DNA from: Aurantiochytrium sp. KH105
Taxonomy: Eukaryota > Sar > Bigyra > Thraustochytrida > Thraustochytriidae
Assembly: GCA_003116975.1 (NCBI GenBank)
Contig: BGKB01000043.1
Span: 62,001-126,000 of the forward strand
Direction: 5' to 3'
DNA length: 64,000 nt
Shown: positions 17,120 through 27,406 of the stretch, one piece after another
Layout of the letters: every line of letters starts with the position of its first letter
Numbering within the stretch: position 1 is the stretch's first letter
Notes under the pieces: model-generated
Told to the model about the DNA's origin: nothing
Databases searched by the model: none
What the model saw: only the letters and a program-made list of their open reading frames with translations
Made by a program: the position numbers and the translations under genes

Positions 17120-19000
17120 ATGATGATGCGGCAGGCAGGCCTCCGCGCGTCGCGGCCGAGCGCCGCGGCGCGCCGCGTCGCCGCGCGTGGCTTGAGCAGC
17201 AAGACCACGGGCGAGTACACGGTGGTGGACCACGAGTTCGACGTCGTGGTGGTCGGCGCCGGCGGTGCCGGTCTCCGCGCCGCCATGGGCGCTGCCGAGC
17301 AAGGCTTCAAGACGGCCTGCGTCACCAAGCTCTTCCCCACGCGTAGCCACACTGTCGCCGCCCAGGGTGGCATCAACGCCGCCCTCGGCAACATCACCGA
17401 GGACGACTGGCGCTGGCACGCGTACGATACCGTCAAGGGTGCTGACTGGCTCGGTGACCAGGATGCCATCGCCTACATGGCGCGCGAGGCCCCCAAGGCC
17501 GTCCTCGAGCTCGAGGCCTTTGGTCTCCCCTTTTCCCGTACCGAGGAGGGCAAGATCTACCAGCGCGCCTTTGGCGGCCAGTCCCTTGACTTTGGCAAGG
17601 GCGGCCAGGCCTACCGCTGTGCCTGCGCTGCTGACCGCACCGGTCACTCGCTGCTCCATACTCTTTACGGTCGCTCGCTCGCCTTCGACACCTCGTTCTT
17701 TGTCGAGTACTTTGCCCTCGATCTCATCATGGACTCCCAGGGCGAGTGCAAGGGTATCATCGCCATGAACATGGAGGACGGCACGCTCCACCGCTTTGCT
17801 GCCCAGGCCACTGTCCTTGCTACCGGCGGCTACGGTCGCGCCTACTTCTCGGCCACCTCGGCCCACACCTGCACCGGTGATGGTGGCGCCATGGCGCTCC
17901 GTGCCGGTCTCCCTATTGAGGACCCCGAGTTCGTCCAGTTCCACCCCACCGGTATCTACGGTGCGGGCTGCCTCATCACTGAGGGCTGCCGTGGCGAGGG
18001 CGGTATCCTCCGCAACAGCGAGGGTGAGCGCTTCATGGAGCGCTACGCCCCGAGCGCCAAGGATCTTGCGTCTCGCGATGTCGTGAGCCGCTCCATGACC
18101 ATGGAGATCCGTGAGGGCCGCGGTGTTGGCCCGGAGAAGGACCACGTCTACCTCCACCTCGACCACCTTCCCGCCGACCTCCTTGCCGAGCGTCTCCCGG
18201 GTATCTCGGAGACGGCCAAGATTTTTGCTGGCGTCGACGTCACCAAGGAGCCCATCCCGGTCATCCCCACCGTGCACTACAACATGGGTGGTATCCAGAC
18301 CCTCCACACCGGTCAGGTCGTCAACCCGACCAAGGACGACCCGGACCGCGTTGTCCCCGGCCTCTACGCCGCTGGCGAGGCTGCTTGCGCCTCCGTCCAC
18401 GGTGCCAACCGTCTCGGTGCCAACAGTCTTCTCGATATTGTTGTCTTTGGCCGCGCCTGCGCCAACCACATCGGCGAGACCCTCAAGCCCTCCAAGAAGG
18501 TCGAGCTCCCGGCTGGCGCTGGCGAGGACTCGATCGCCAACCTCGACAAGATCCGCAACGCCAATGGCTCCACGCCCACCGCCGACCTCCGTCTCCGTCT
18601 CCAGAAGACCATGCAGAACCACGCCGCTGTCTTCCGCACCAACGAGGTTCTCGCCGAGGGTGTCGTCAAGGTCGACGAGGTTGTCCAGGAGTTCTCCGAC
18701 ATCAAGGTCACCGACCGCTCTCTCATCTGGAACTCGGATGTCATCGAAACTCTCGAGCTCCAGAACCTTTTGGGTAACGCCGCCTGCACGATGCACGCTG
18801 CCGAGGCCCGCAAGGAGAGCCGTGGTGCCCATGCCCACGAGGACTACCCGGACCGCAACGACAAGGAATGGATGAAGCACACCATCACCCATTTCGACAC
18901 CGAGACCGGCAAGGTCAAGGTCTCGTACCGTCCCACCCATCAGCACATGCTCCCTGGCGAGGACCTCGAGCCCTTCCCACCCCAGAAGCGCGTGTACTAA
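17120..19000 (+). CDS. SDHA: Succinate dehydrogenase flavoprotein subunit, mitochondrial
   Basis: Complex II subunit that oxidises succinate to fumarate and passes electrons to the iron-sulfur subunit. It is 626 residues, the usual length. The first ~30 residues are Arg/Ala/Ser-rich without acids, a mitochondrial presequence. [15 protein letters not shown] is the FAD dinucleotide fold; [16 protein letters not shown] carries the His that binds FAD covalently; [34 protein letters not shown] and [15 protein letters not shown] are family signatures, with the active-site His and Arg in context. Third codon positions are overwhelmingly C or G, far more than in neighbouring genes, which suggests very high expression. 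The same bias leaves a long open frame on the opposite strand that is not a gene. Confidence 0.98.
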   Translation: MMMRQAGLRASRPSAAARRVAARGLSSKTTGEYTVVDHEFDVVVVGAGGAGLRAAMGAAEQGFKTACVTKLFPTRSHTVAAQGGINAALGNITEDDWRWHAYDTVKGADWLGDQDAIAYMAREAPKAVLELEAFGLPFSRTEEGKIYQRAFGGQSLDFGKGGQAYRCACAADRTGHSLLHTLYGRSLAFDTSFFVEYFALDLIMDSQGECKGIIAMNMEDGTLHRFAAQATVLATGGYGRAYFSATSAHTCTGDGGAMALRAGLPIEDPEFVQFHPTGIYGAGCLITEGCRGEGGILRNSEGERFMERYAPSAKDLASRDVVSRSMTMEIREGRGVGPEKDHVYLHLDHLPADLLAERLPGISETAKIFAGVDVTKEPIPVIPTVHYNMGGIQTLHTGQVVNPTKDDPDRVVPGLYAAGEAACASVHGANRLGANSLLDIVVFGRACANHIGETLKPSKKVELPAGAGEDSIANLDKIRNANGSTPTADLRLRLQKTMQNHAAVFRTNEVLAEGVVKVDEVVQEFSDIKVTDRSLIWNSDVIETLELQNLLGNAACTMHAAEARKESRGAHAHEDYPDRNDKEWMKHTITHFDTETGKVKVSYRPTHQHMLPGEDLEPFPPQKRVY

Positions 19001-19196
19001 ATTTAGTAAGATTTTTACCGTCCCGTTCCTCCAATTCCTTGCTTCGTCTTGTCGTATTTTGTAGGCCTTCACCTGTTCGTGCGTTTTGCACAATCGCGGT
19101 TGCGGCCCGTGTGAGCGCGTGCCGCACGTGCCCCCCCCCCTCCCCTCCCGCGCCGCCTGTGTTTGCCTGGCCCGTGTCGCGTTGTGGGCTGGTGAC

Positions 19197-19338
19197 ATGT
19201 TTCCGAGCGTGACACGTTTGCGGAGTGTTGACGCCGCGCACAATCAGGTCACCGCAACAATCGTGTCACGCTCGAAAACAAGTGACACGCTCGAAAACAA
19301 GTGACACGCTCGAAAACAAGTGACACGCTCGAAAACAT
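19197..19338 (+). repeat. 19-bp iteron-like array with one inverted copy
   Basis: Four direct 19-bp units start at 19263, 19282, 19301 and 19320 (GTGACACGCTCGAAAACAA; the first has GTGTCAC, the last ends in CAT). An inverted copy matching 17 of 19 positions lies at 19197-19215, about 47 bp away. Each junction forms CAAGTGACAC, so the array also contains three CAAGTG elements at 19-bp spacing. It lies ~390 bp upstream of the Z1-like gene and ~260 bp past the SDHA stop. Confidence 0.9.
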
Positions 19339-19511
19339 GTCACGGTCCAGGCAAGACAGGCGGGCGACGTGCAGCACGGGCATGCGAGCTGGCCAGCCGC
19401 ACCTGCCTAGCCCGTCCGGACCATGCGCAGCCATCTGGCGTCCACCTAGTTCTCCTCGCTCTCGACAAGCTCCTACTCCTTTCGCTCGCGCTCTCAGACC
19501 GCTCTAAAATC

Positions 19512-19518
19512 TATATAA
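19512..19518 (+). promoter_or_regulatory. TATA-like box of the Z1-like gene
   Basis: TATATAA occurs in otherwise GC-rich sequence, 174 bp downstream of the iteron array and 209 bp before the ATG. The assignment is by position only. Confidence 0.4.
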
Positions 19519-19726
19519 TCGCTAGGAGGTCCTACCACACCTTAGTGAAGGCAAAGAAGAGGTGGGTCGCGCGACGGGCCAAGGGATCTCAGATGCAGAC
19601 CCGCAACTCCAAGCAAAACCCAAACGCAGAAAGCAAGCACACCTGCCTTCTCAAGCATCCACAAGCAACACCGCAAGCAATACCGCAAGCAATACCGCAA
19701 GCGCAAGTAACACCCAAGGGAGCAAG

Positions 19727-22603
19727 ATGAACGCCTTTGTGGACACCTTCAAGTTTCTTGCGAAAGACTACCTCAAAAAGAATGAGGAGGGCCTTAACAT
19801 GCTTCGCGTCATTTCGCGCGCTGTACGGAGCGATCCCGACAAGGTCGAATTCTTCAAGACTGCAGGAGGGACCTTGGCTGCTCTCTCTTCTGCTCTCGTT
19901 GGGCTTCACGAGATGAACAAGCTTCACGAGGTCGACAAGATGCTCGACGAGTTCGAAGGCGCAATGTACACCCGCGACTCGAAGCGTCTTCGCACGCTTG
20001 AACCGATGTCCGCGGCCTCGTCTTCGAACCTAGCCGAGAGCAGCGGCGCCTCGGCCGAGCCCTTTCGCGCGGACATCCCTATGGCGGAGTCGAACAGCGC
20101 GCCAGAGCCTGTTCCAGAGGAGCAAGAGCCCTCTATCGCGGCCGAGACCCCACGCTCTGCAAGCGACTTTGACGATGCTTCCACTGTCGCGAGTGATTCC
20201 GACGAAGATGACGAGCTTCTGGCTAGCGAGAGCGATGACGAGGATATCGACCCAGAGCTCGGCAGCGTCAGCGAGGCCTTCGAAGGCACCTACTTTGGGC
20301 AGCTGCCGTGGACCAATGCTGCGCAATCCGCAATCACGCTAGGCGAGCCCGAATGGATCGAGTGGGTCCAGACCATCAGCCGGATGGGCAAGCTTCTCGA
20401 GGCGCCGAAGACGGTCGAGGCCGCCATCAATCTTCGTCTCGCCTGCAAGCTCATGCAGGACGACTTTGAGGCCCAGGAGCTTGTCGACATGAATCAGCCG
20501 GTCTTTGAGGAGTTCTGGAAACGCGGCCGCGCGGTGTGCTCGTGCATCATGCAAGGCGGGAAGACTCGACGAGCAATTTTTTATCGTGGTCTCGTACATG
20601 CGGGGGTGCACAACAAGCACGCGGTCGTCCTCGCGAACGGAATGGGCGTTGCCTACAACGACCTGCTTTCCTCCATGAAAGATCTCAATGAAGACTACGT
20701 CAAAAAGGTCCCCAAGAAGCTTCGCGAGAAGAATAGATACCTTCCGACCGAGGAACTTTTCCTCGGCACGAGGCTCAACCAAAAGGATCACTTCAGGAGA
20801 TTCGAAGATCGCCAGAGTGGACAGGTGCACTTCAACATTCGTCTTTCGAGTGTGGCGAATCTCAGAACGCTCTCGGCAGCATTCAGAGGCCAGCTCGAAT
20901 TCAACTCTGAAAACACGCATCTTCTTCTCGATGAGTCGCACGAGGCGATGGGAAGGCGTCTCTTTTCTACGCACGTACGCAGCGAGTTGGCCGAATGGAA
21001 AGACGTCACGCTTGTGACGGCCACCCCGCAAGCGCAGTTCATTGCGGAAGACCTGCTCGGAAGCAAGTTTCGCTTGGTGAACATCGTTCCCCGACCCGGG
21101 TACTACTTGTACGGACCGAAGGAGGAAAACCCCAGTCAAGACAGCGAGGACGGCAAGGTCCTGGTCGTCAAGTATGAGCCGACGGACGGAATGCAAAATT
21201 CTGATACGGGTTCGAGTGCAAGTCAAACATTTGTTCCTTTTCCACGTGAATTTTTTCCACGCAGCGTGCCAGATGAGGAGATCACAGCACTTGGCAAGAT
21301 TTGCAGGCGGAAGCACTCCTTCTTCTGCATCGTTCTGAACAATCATGATGGACAAAATCCTAACGAGGGGGGTAGGTCCGTCAATGTTGGCCATGGCGTT
21401 ATCGCCAAATGGGTTATGCAGCAGGCGGTGTCACAGAGAATACAGTTCAAGGAACCGGGGGTTCGGGCCTCGGTCGTCACTTACACGGTGTTCCAGCATT
21501 CTCGGGTCTCGAGTGAGTTCAGTAGGCCGCGACTCTTCTTCAACAAAGAGTTTTTGAAAGCGCTCGCACTCATCAGATTACCAGGCGTCGACAACCTTGT
21601 CTCGAGCATTTTTACGGAGAAGCATACTCGCTCGAATGAACGTGTGCTCGTCACGAAAAAGGTGTACAAAGCCCTCACAGACTTCTTCAAGGGCGTGGTG
21701 CCGCAAGCTGTCGAGGTCTACAACGGGAAACCTCTCAACGATGAAAGCGTCTTCTCTCGCTACAGGACGACCTTGGACAGCGGTAAGGTGCTCACAACGT
21801 ACTCACTTCAGCTCCCGCGGCTAGAAATTAAAGCGGTGCTTAGCATTATTCGTTATGTGCACGAGACTAGGTTTTCCAAGAGCAAATACAAGTCCTACAA
21901 GTCGGCCCCGTTGCAGCTTGCTGTCGTCGGCGGTACGCTCCTTAAACAGAGTGTCAACGTCGAGTCCAAGTGTCGCGAACTTCAGTCTACGCACCTCATG
22001 TACATGCGCAAACCTGGTGAGCGTTTTGATCTTACACGTCTTCTGCAAAAGCTTGGTCGCGTCGATCATGGTCACACCCAAAGCTCCTTTTACAGGAGCG
22101 CCTTTCCAGGCAAAAAGAAGGTGGATGAACGTCGGCCGACTGTCGTGATGAACAGAAAGTACATCAATCTTGTGCTAAACTCGTCGCGTATGCTGCGGGA
22201 AGCAGCGGAGAGGGGTTCTGACGCGCTCATCACATTCTTTCGCAACGTTTGGATGCTGTCCCTGGAGCAGGCAAAAAAGCGAGCGACTATTATGAGCTGT
22301 GCATGCAGAGAGCTCGAGGAAACTGAGGCGGAATACTACGAATGGGTGAGGGACATGAACGAGCTCAGTGCCTGGATTCTGAACGAGTCCAATGTTCCCA
22401 ACGTGACTCATCAGGACGCTACAGACATCGCCCAAGCGATCAAGGAACAATTCACTGTTGCGGGCCAGAATCCCGACATGAGTCGTCAAGGCCTTATCGA
22501 CGTTTTCGACTACGGGGTTGATGCCTCTCCTCTTCAGCGAAAGGTGCACAGCTTTTTGGGAAGGGCTCCGGCAATTCCGGCTCGTTTTCTGACATTCCCT
22601 TAG
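19727..22603 (+). CDS. SF2 helicase-like ATPase resembling Z1-domain proteins
   Basis: The frame gives 958 residues from the ATG at 19727; upstream in-frame codons are low-complexity repeats. Residues ~90-185 are Ser/Glu/Asp-rich and disordered. A P-loop-like CSCIMQGGKTRRAIFYR has GKT at 278-280. DESH at 402-405 follows THLLL, a Walker B box. TATP at 431-434 corresponds to helicase motif III. Near 735-783 comes LAVVGGTLLKQSVNVES, then FDLTRLLQKLGRVDHGH. This last block parallels the Z1 family pattern 'GG..LSRG.T.EG ... DTL.QMGRW.GYR', and the P-loop block parallels the 'VQSGKT' entry of the same proteins. Z1 ATPases are known mainly from prokaryotic MORC-linked defence operons and some viruses. 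No partner gene lies nearby. Family assignment is by motif order only. Codon use is mixed, unlike SDHA next door. Confidence 0.75.
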   Translation: MNAFVDTFKFLAKDYLKKNEEGLNMLRVISRAVRSDPDKVEFFKTAGGTLAALSSALVGLHEMNKLHEVDKMLDEFEGAMYTRDSKRLRTLEPMSAASSSNLAESSGASAEPFRADIPMAESNSAPEPVPEEQEPSIAAETPRSASDFDDASTVASDSDEDDELLASESDDEDIDPELGSVSEAFEGTYFGQLPWTNAAQSAITLGEPEWIEWVQTISRMGKLLEAPKTVEAAINLRLACKLMQDDFEAQELVDMNQPVFEEFWKRGRAVCSCIMQGGKTRRAIFYRGLVHAGVHNKHAVVLANGMGVAYNDLLSSMKDLNEDYVKKVPKKLREKNRYLPTEELFLGTRLNQKDHFRRFEDRQSGQVHFNIRLSSVANLRTLSAAFRGQLEFNSENTHLLLDESHEAMGRRLFSTHVRSELAEWKDVTLVTATPQAQFIAEDLLGSKFRLVNIVPRPGYYLYGPKEENPSQDSEDGKVLVVKYEPTDGMQNSDTGSSASQTFVPFPREFFPRSVPDEEITALGKICRRKHSFFCIVLNNHDGQNPNEGGRSVNVGHGVIAKWVMQQAVSQRIQFKEPGVRASVVTYTVFQHSRVSSEFSRPRLFFNKEFLKALALIRLPGVDNLVSSIFTEKHTRSNERVLVTKKVYKALTDFFKGVVPQAVEVYNGKPLNDESVFSRYRTTLDSGKVLTTYSLQLPRLEIKAVLSIIRYVHETRFSKSKYKSYKSAPLQLAVVGGTLLKQSVNVESKCRELQSTHLMYMRKPGERFDLTRLLQKLGRVDHGHTQSSFYRSAFPGKKKVDERRPTVVMNRKYINLVLNSSRMLREAAERGSDALITFFRNVWMLSLEQAKKRATIMSCACRELEETEAEYYEWVRDMNELSAWILNESNVPNVTHQDATDIAQAIKEQFTVAGQNPDMSRQGLIDVFDYGVDASPLQRKVHSFLGRAPAIPARFLTFP

Positions 22604-23146
22604 GCTCTCATCCTTTCAAGTAAAAGATAAAAGAGGAAGAACATTCAGCTTTCGCGTTCCTAACCTGTTATATTCAACTTGTCAAATACCTCTCATCAGA
22701 ACACGACGAAGCGATCAAGGACTGAATGAACTTACGCCAGTCAATCGTTGGCCAGGGCCTCTGCACGTGTGATCCATTTTGCATCTGCAGCCGACGTTCT
22801 ACTTTAGCTCTTTGTCTTTTCTTTTCTTTTATTCGACGTACTGCCATCTTTTCGGGCGCAGCGTTATCGTGGCGGAAGCAAATTTGCTTCAAGGACTCAT
22901 CTGGGAAGGGTGGCATTGGTAGGTAAGTAGTGAAGAAGTTTGTTATGTATAAGACCGAGCAAGGCAGACAAAAACTGCACAAGGAAAAGGCAGGTCCGCA
23001 AAGGGTGTCTGGCTGCTTCAGAACAGGCCTCTCGTGGCGCAAGAACCGGCGATGGAGAATCGGTCGCTTGGCGCGCCCGAGTCGAAAAGAAACCGACAAT
23101 GGGGCCCTGGACCTTGGGTTGGGTTTTTAAGGGGGGGGAGGAGTAT
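22604..23146. other. Convergent 3' region
   Basis: The 3' flanks of the Z1-like gene (+) and the small membrane-protein gene (-). A pyrimidine stretch sits near 22800-22835 and a G8 run near 23131. No iteron copy or terminal inverted repeat matching the array at 19.2 kb was found here. Confidence 0.5.
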
Positions 23147-23920
23147 TTACAGAAAGACGGGGTCCTCAAACAGAACGGTTGTCTTGGGCGCGGCGCCAGT
23201 CGCTGAGCGGGACTTGGAGAGCCCCGAAGCAGATGCGCCGACGCGCGGGCCTTCGCCAATCATCTCGGCGTCGTTGTGCGCTTGGAGCGCAAGCATGTGC
23301 GAGCGCGTCCGCTCCAGGTCCTCAGTTGCGCGCTCATCCTCTTCATCATAGCCGGTGCGGGCGTCGCCAAAGATGAGCTGATTAATGAGGCCGTGTTGGG
23401 CGTGCGCCGTGCGCTCCTCGTGACTGCCCTTGCTTGGCACGGAGAGACACTGGATAAGGGTCTCGAGACGCTTGTCAAACATGCGGCATTGCGCCTTGAG
23501 GAGCTCGAGATCGTCGACGACATCAAGCTTGCGCCATGCGTTGAACCACATTTTGGCATGTGCGTCCATGCTGTTCTGGATGCGCGTCAGTGTGATGGTA
23601 ATCGTCTCCATCACATCGCGCACGTTGCTCACGCAGACGTGAATAAAGTCCTCGCTCGTGCTGCCGGCGAGCTCGACCTCGTCACTTTCGACGGCCTCGA
23701 GCAGAGACCGCACCGTCTTGAATTTGGCCTCCACATCGAGCTCCATCAAAATGAATTGCACGCGTCCGACAGACTCGTGGTTCTTGGCGAGAAGCGCGAT
23801 TGCTGTATTGGCCGCAGCTTCGACGGCTTTGTACAGCATCACTCGCGTGAGCTGGTACGCGAGCGACACGCTCACGGCGCTCACCGAGGCCACTGTCACG
23901 ATCGCTGTCGCGGCAGCCAT
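23147..23920 (-). CDS. Small protein with N-terminal membrane segment, unknown
   Basis: 257 residues from an ATG. Residues 1-45 are hydrophobic and alanine/valine-rich (one membrane anchor or signal, followed by an amphipathic alanine-rich helix). Residues 50-150 look helical with regular Leu/Met/Val spacing (VRSLLEAVESDEVEL, VRDVMETITITLTRIQ). The tail from ~190 is charged, then Gly/Ser/Ala-rich and disordered, ending in FEDPVFL. I do not recognise a family. Coding is supported by amino-acid composition and the clean ATG context. Confidence 0.65.
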   Translation of the reverse strand: MAAATAIVTVASVSAVSVSLAYQLTRVMLYKAVEAAANTAIALLAKNHESVGRVQFILMELDVEAKFKTVRSLLEAVESDEVELAGSTSEDFIHVCVSNVRDVMETITITLTRIQNSMDAHAKMWFNAWRKLDVVDDLELLKAQCRMFDKRLETLIQCLSVPSKGSHEERTAHAQHGLINQLIFGDARTGYDEEDERATEDLERTRSHMLALQAHNDAEMIGEGPRVGASASGLSKSRSATGAAPKTTVLFEDPVFL

Positions 23921-25206
23921 TTCGCTTGTTCTCTTAATTTTTCGTCCACTCTTGCTCTTGCTCTTGCTCTCCCTTTGGCTTTTGCGACGAGACGGAGACG
24001 ATCTCGTTCACGACGCGGTGCGAGCAGGTGCTTGGGGCGTTCCACGACCGGTGGCGATACGGCCTCCTCGTCGCGAGCGCGGCGCTGATCTTCAAGTCTC
24101 TTCCCGGGCGACGACAAGTTGCGCGCGGAACAACGGGCCCCCTTCGCTACCACCGCCGAGCGTACGCACAAGCGCACTCACCCGCGTGCGTGCGCACGTG
24201 CGTGCGGGCGTGCGTCGAGAGCAAGCGCAGCCGCGCGACGACGCCGAGACCGACGCTCGGCGGTCAGTCGGTCTTCCCTGGATTGACTTGACGCAAAGTC
24301 TGACTCTGATGCGGTCGATGCCACGACGAGCGAACGACGACCAGGCGGGCGGGCGGGCGGGCGGGCGGATACTCTGCGGCGCCACGCGGCGCGTCTGTCT
24401 GTGCTCGCGAGCTCGCTGCCGCCGCGCGTGAGTTTCCCTTTCCCGTTTCGCCTTTGCTTGAATCGATCGATCGATCGAGTTTGAACAATCCAACAAACGC
24501 AGCTAACAACAGCACCAAGTTGAATTCGTTGTGTATCAAAGGGGTTTGCCTGACTTCGAAGCTTTTGAAAAAGAGCTCAAGCCTCCTCCTCGCCGCTGTT
24601 CCTTTGCCGCGCAGGGAGCCAGGCTCCGCGGGGCGGGGCAGCGCGGCGCCGCGCAGGCCGCTGCCGCTCGCGCCGCTCGCGCCCTTCGCGCCGCGGCGGG
24701 CCGCGCCGGCGTGCTTCGCGCTTCGCGGGCGAGAGCGCGGCGAGAGCGCGGCGAGTGCGCGCGTGGCGCGGCCTGGCTTTTCTTTCCTTCCTCTCTCGTT
24801 TCCTTTCCTTCTTTCTTTCACGGTGCCGCAGCCGCGCACAAACGACTCCGGCGAGCACGGCAAGTGGGCAAACGGACGTTGTGCAAGTGGATTATCGGGG
24901 TGAAAGCGACTTGCGCGGCCGAGGAACCACAGAGGAAATTTCCTCCCCACTCCTGGACATCAAGTATACACAGCGCCGACCAAGTCGGAAACCTAGCCTA
25001 CAAATGAAGAGTAGACAACTGCAAATAGACAATATCATTTCAAATCAAAAAAGCCCCATCTTTGAGCCTGGCCGAGAGCGGCACGCCATTTTCGCAGCCG
25101 TCGATACAGACTCGCAAGCACTCGCGTTGCGAAACGATGGCACTCACTCTTCATCTCCCTATACGCGAAAACTTGAAAACCAAACAAACGTCTCGGACAG
25201 GGCGCA
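23921..25206. other. GC-rich region upstream of the small membrane-protein gene
   Basis: It contains a (CGGG)n-like run near 24345-24368, a (GATC)n run near 24464-24479, extremely GC-rich low-complexity DNA from 24600 to 24780, and two CAAGTG elements at 24861 and 24884 (23 bp apart). The frames on either strand are Ala/Arg/Pro-rich with no domain. The last ~200 bp is 3' flank of the methyltransferase fusion gene. Confidence 0.5.
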
Positions 25207-26865
25207 TCATGAAGCCGATGCTTCTGCTACCGACGGCGACCGCGTGTAGCGGAAAAGCAAACAGCGCTGCTGCTGTAAATGGTCCGGCTTGCCGACGCGC
25301 CAATAGGAAAGGTGACCCGACGCCTGCAGCAAGCTTTTGACCTGCTCGTGGCGCTTGGAAAAGTTTCCGGAAACTTCAAGCGCAAGAATCGCACCTTCTT
25401 GGACAGAATTTGTCTGCGCGAAAAAGGACGCCACAGCGCGATAGCCGTCGAGACCATCCTCGCCCCCAGAATAGCCGGCGCGAGGCACATTGCGAAGAAC
25501 AGCCATCGTGCCCGAAACTCGATCAGGAAGGTACGGAGGATTGCAGACTACCGCTGAGAAGAGGACGCCAGAGGCTTGCACTTCCGGGAACGGGTCCGGA
25601 AACTGAGCGTAGTCGCACTGCTTGAGAACGCAGCGGTCCGCAAGTCCAAGCGAACTCGCATTTGCACGAGTAGCCTCAACGGCATCCGAAGAAATGTCGA
25701 CGCCAAAACCCTTCCAGTCTGAATCTAGATGCTGACGAAGTAAAGTGAGCAACAAGCAACCTGATCCAACGCCGAGATCGATGATCGCCTTCTCTCGTGC
25801 ACCGGCAGCGGCGGCGGGTGGAGCCTCCACAAGTGCCTCGGCAAGAGATTCCACGATGGATTGTGATCCTTGAAAGGGCGCAAATACTCGCTGCGAAACT
25901 GAAAACGCCAGGCCCGCAAAGCTTTGCTTGCCTGTCACATACGATATAGGGTCTCGCTCTTCGGCCAGAAGGCGCGCGCGCTTGGGATCGATGCCCTGCT
26001 GGATGAAGTCCTGTTCTCGTTTGCACGTCTTTGTTTCCCAAGCCGCTTCCTCGCGCATGCCGAGCAGAGCGTAGCGCTCCAAGACCTCGTCGACCCTTGA
26101 AAAGTCGATGCAAGTGCCGTCTGCGAGAGTAAACTTGAGACTGCACGTCGCAAGCTTGTTCCCTCTAAAACCTCGTGCGCGCAGTCGAGCTGTGGAGCTT
26201 CCGTGACCCACGACAGGGTGGCCGATCTTTTGCAGGCTTGCCTTGATGGCGGCCTGATGGAAGGCGGTCCATTGCGCCTCCAAGATGCTGAGCCAGCCAC
26301 CTTGAGCGGAATGGCTATGGAATTGGCGAACTACGCGAACTTCATGGATTGTGTCGGTGCTATTCTTATGCGTGCGTCGCAGCGCCTCTAGCGCAGCGTC
26401 GTCGACCTTGCCATGGACCATCCAGACCGATCTCTTGATGATACCGCCTGCGCGCGCCACTGCGTGCACGGCGTCGAGTTTCTCGGGTCCTTGGGCCGCA
26501 ATAAAAACGTCTTGTGTACCCTTTGTCAGAGCTCGACTATAGACCACGTTCCACTCGGGTCCACGCGCCGATTTGATGAGGGCGTCTAGTTGCACGCCCG
26601 ACACATTGGGCGACTTGATCCCGGCAATGAGTCCCTCTTGCTCCTGCATGATCTCGTAATGAACGAATGGCAGTCGCGTACCCTCTTCCCCCTCCTTAAC
26701 GACTGCCTCTCCGGCGCTTAGCTTCGTGCTGGTCTCCTTGACGGCGTCCAGGTCGCCCGCGTCCCTGTCGCTCCCGCCACCACGACCACGACGTTGCTCA
26801 ATTCGTTCATCCCCCTCGCTATGCTCTTCGACCGCCGCAGCGGACGCATCGTCTTCGTCGTCCAT
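25207..26865 (-). CDS. Fusion: degenerate RluA-like domain + PrmC/HemK-like methyltransferase
   Basis: 552 residues from the ATG at 26865. Residues 1-60 are acidic and disordered. Residues ~70-260 resemble the C-terminal half of RluA/RsuA pseudouridine synthases: KRSVWMVHGKVDD, then FHQAAIKASLQKIGHPVVGHG, the counterpart of 'HQIR.HL...GHPI.GD', and LATCSLKFTLADG. The catalytic 'RLD' segment is not visible, so this half is probably inactive. Residues ~295-540 follow PrmC/HemK, which methylates the Gln of class I release factors: ISYVTGKQSF, the SAM-binding IDLGVGSGCLLLTLLRQ, and the catalytic VVCNPPYLP. The usual 'RPETE' is replaced by APFQGSQSIVE. The C-terminus is close to where free PrmC ends. 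Confidence 0.82.
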   Translation of the reverse strand: MDDEDDASAAAVEEHSEGDERIEQRRGRGGGSDRDAGDLDAVKETSTKLSAGEAVVKEGEEGTRLPFVHYEIMQEQEGLIAGIKSPNVSGVQLDALIKSARGPEWNVVYSRALTKGTQDVFIAAQGPEKLDAVHAVARAGGIIKRSVWMVHGKVDDAALEALRRTHKNSTDTIHEVRVVRQFHSHSAQGGWLSILEAQWTAFHQAAIKASLQKIGHPVVGHGSSTARLRARGFRGNKLATCSLKFTLADGTCIDFSRVDEVLERYALLGMREEAAWETKTCKREQDFIQQGIDPKRARLLAEERDPISYVTGKQSFAGLAFSVSQRVFAPFQGSQSIVESLAEALVEAPPAAAAGAREKAIIDLGVGSGCLLLTLLRQHLDSDWKGFGVDISSDAVEATRANASSLGLADRCVLKQCDYAQFPDPFPEVQASGVLFSAVVCNPPYLPDRVSGTMAVLRNVPRAGYSGGEDGLDGYRAVASFFAQTNSVQEGAILALEVSGNFSKRHEQVKSLLQASGHLSYWRVGKPDHLQQQRCLLFRYTRSPSVAEASAS

Positions 26866-27406
26866 CGAGACCTTCCACAGCAAGTACGCTGCTGCGTCCG
26901 CTCACGTATGCCGCTGCGTATGCCCGTCCGCTGCGTATGCCTGCCCGCTGCGATCGATCTGTCTTTTATTTTGCTTCTCTCTCGGTGGCCACTCGAGTGC
27001 ATCAATCAACCAAGGGCCCAAGTTTCAAAATTCAAAATCCTCGCCCGCACGTTTCTCGACAGCGCTGCACGCTGCCGGCGCGGCTGCGTCTCCGCTCCTG
27101 CTCGCGCGCGCGCGCTCGTCCTCCTCGGGCTCCTCCTCGCCGTCCGCGCCGCGCCAGGTCGGCGCTGCTGTCGCGACGGCGCCTTCGGCCTCGCGCGAGG
27201 GGGTTTTCTCTTTCCGGGTGGTTCTCCAGGGCCCTTGCATGTTTGATTGTTTGTCTGTCATCGCCGTCCATCCTATGCTTGATCTCTTCCCCCGCGATGT
27301 CCCGCTCCCGCCGCGCTGCAGATCGGCGCCGCCGCGCGCCGCGGCCTCCGCCTGCATCCCCGCGCGCGCGGCCTGCGCCCGGCGGCCCCGCGCAGCCTCC
27401 GCCGCG

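Larger units (their letters stand above)
19001..19726. other. Region between SDHA and the Z1-like gene
   Basis: It holds the SDHA 3' end, a homopolymeric C tract near 19131, the iteron-like array (19197-19338), a TATA-like word at 19512, and a small 12-bp repeat (CAAGCAATACCG, three times, ~19665-19700) just before the ATG at 19727. The frame upstream of 19727 is open but consists of this low-complexity repeat. Confidence 0.6.

Noticed and set aside
16856-19243. A 795-codon open frame on the opposite strand of SDHA
   Set aside because: It mirrors the extreme C/G third-position bias of SDHA, contains no domain, and is the expected antisense shadow.
19197-19338. CRISPR array
   Set aside because: The 19-bp units are directly adjacent with no spacers, and the genome is eukaryotic.
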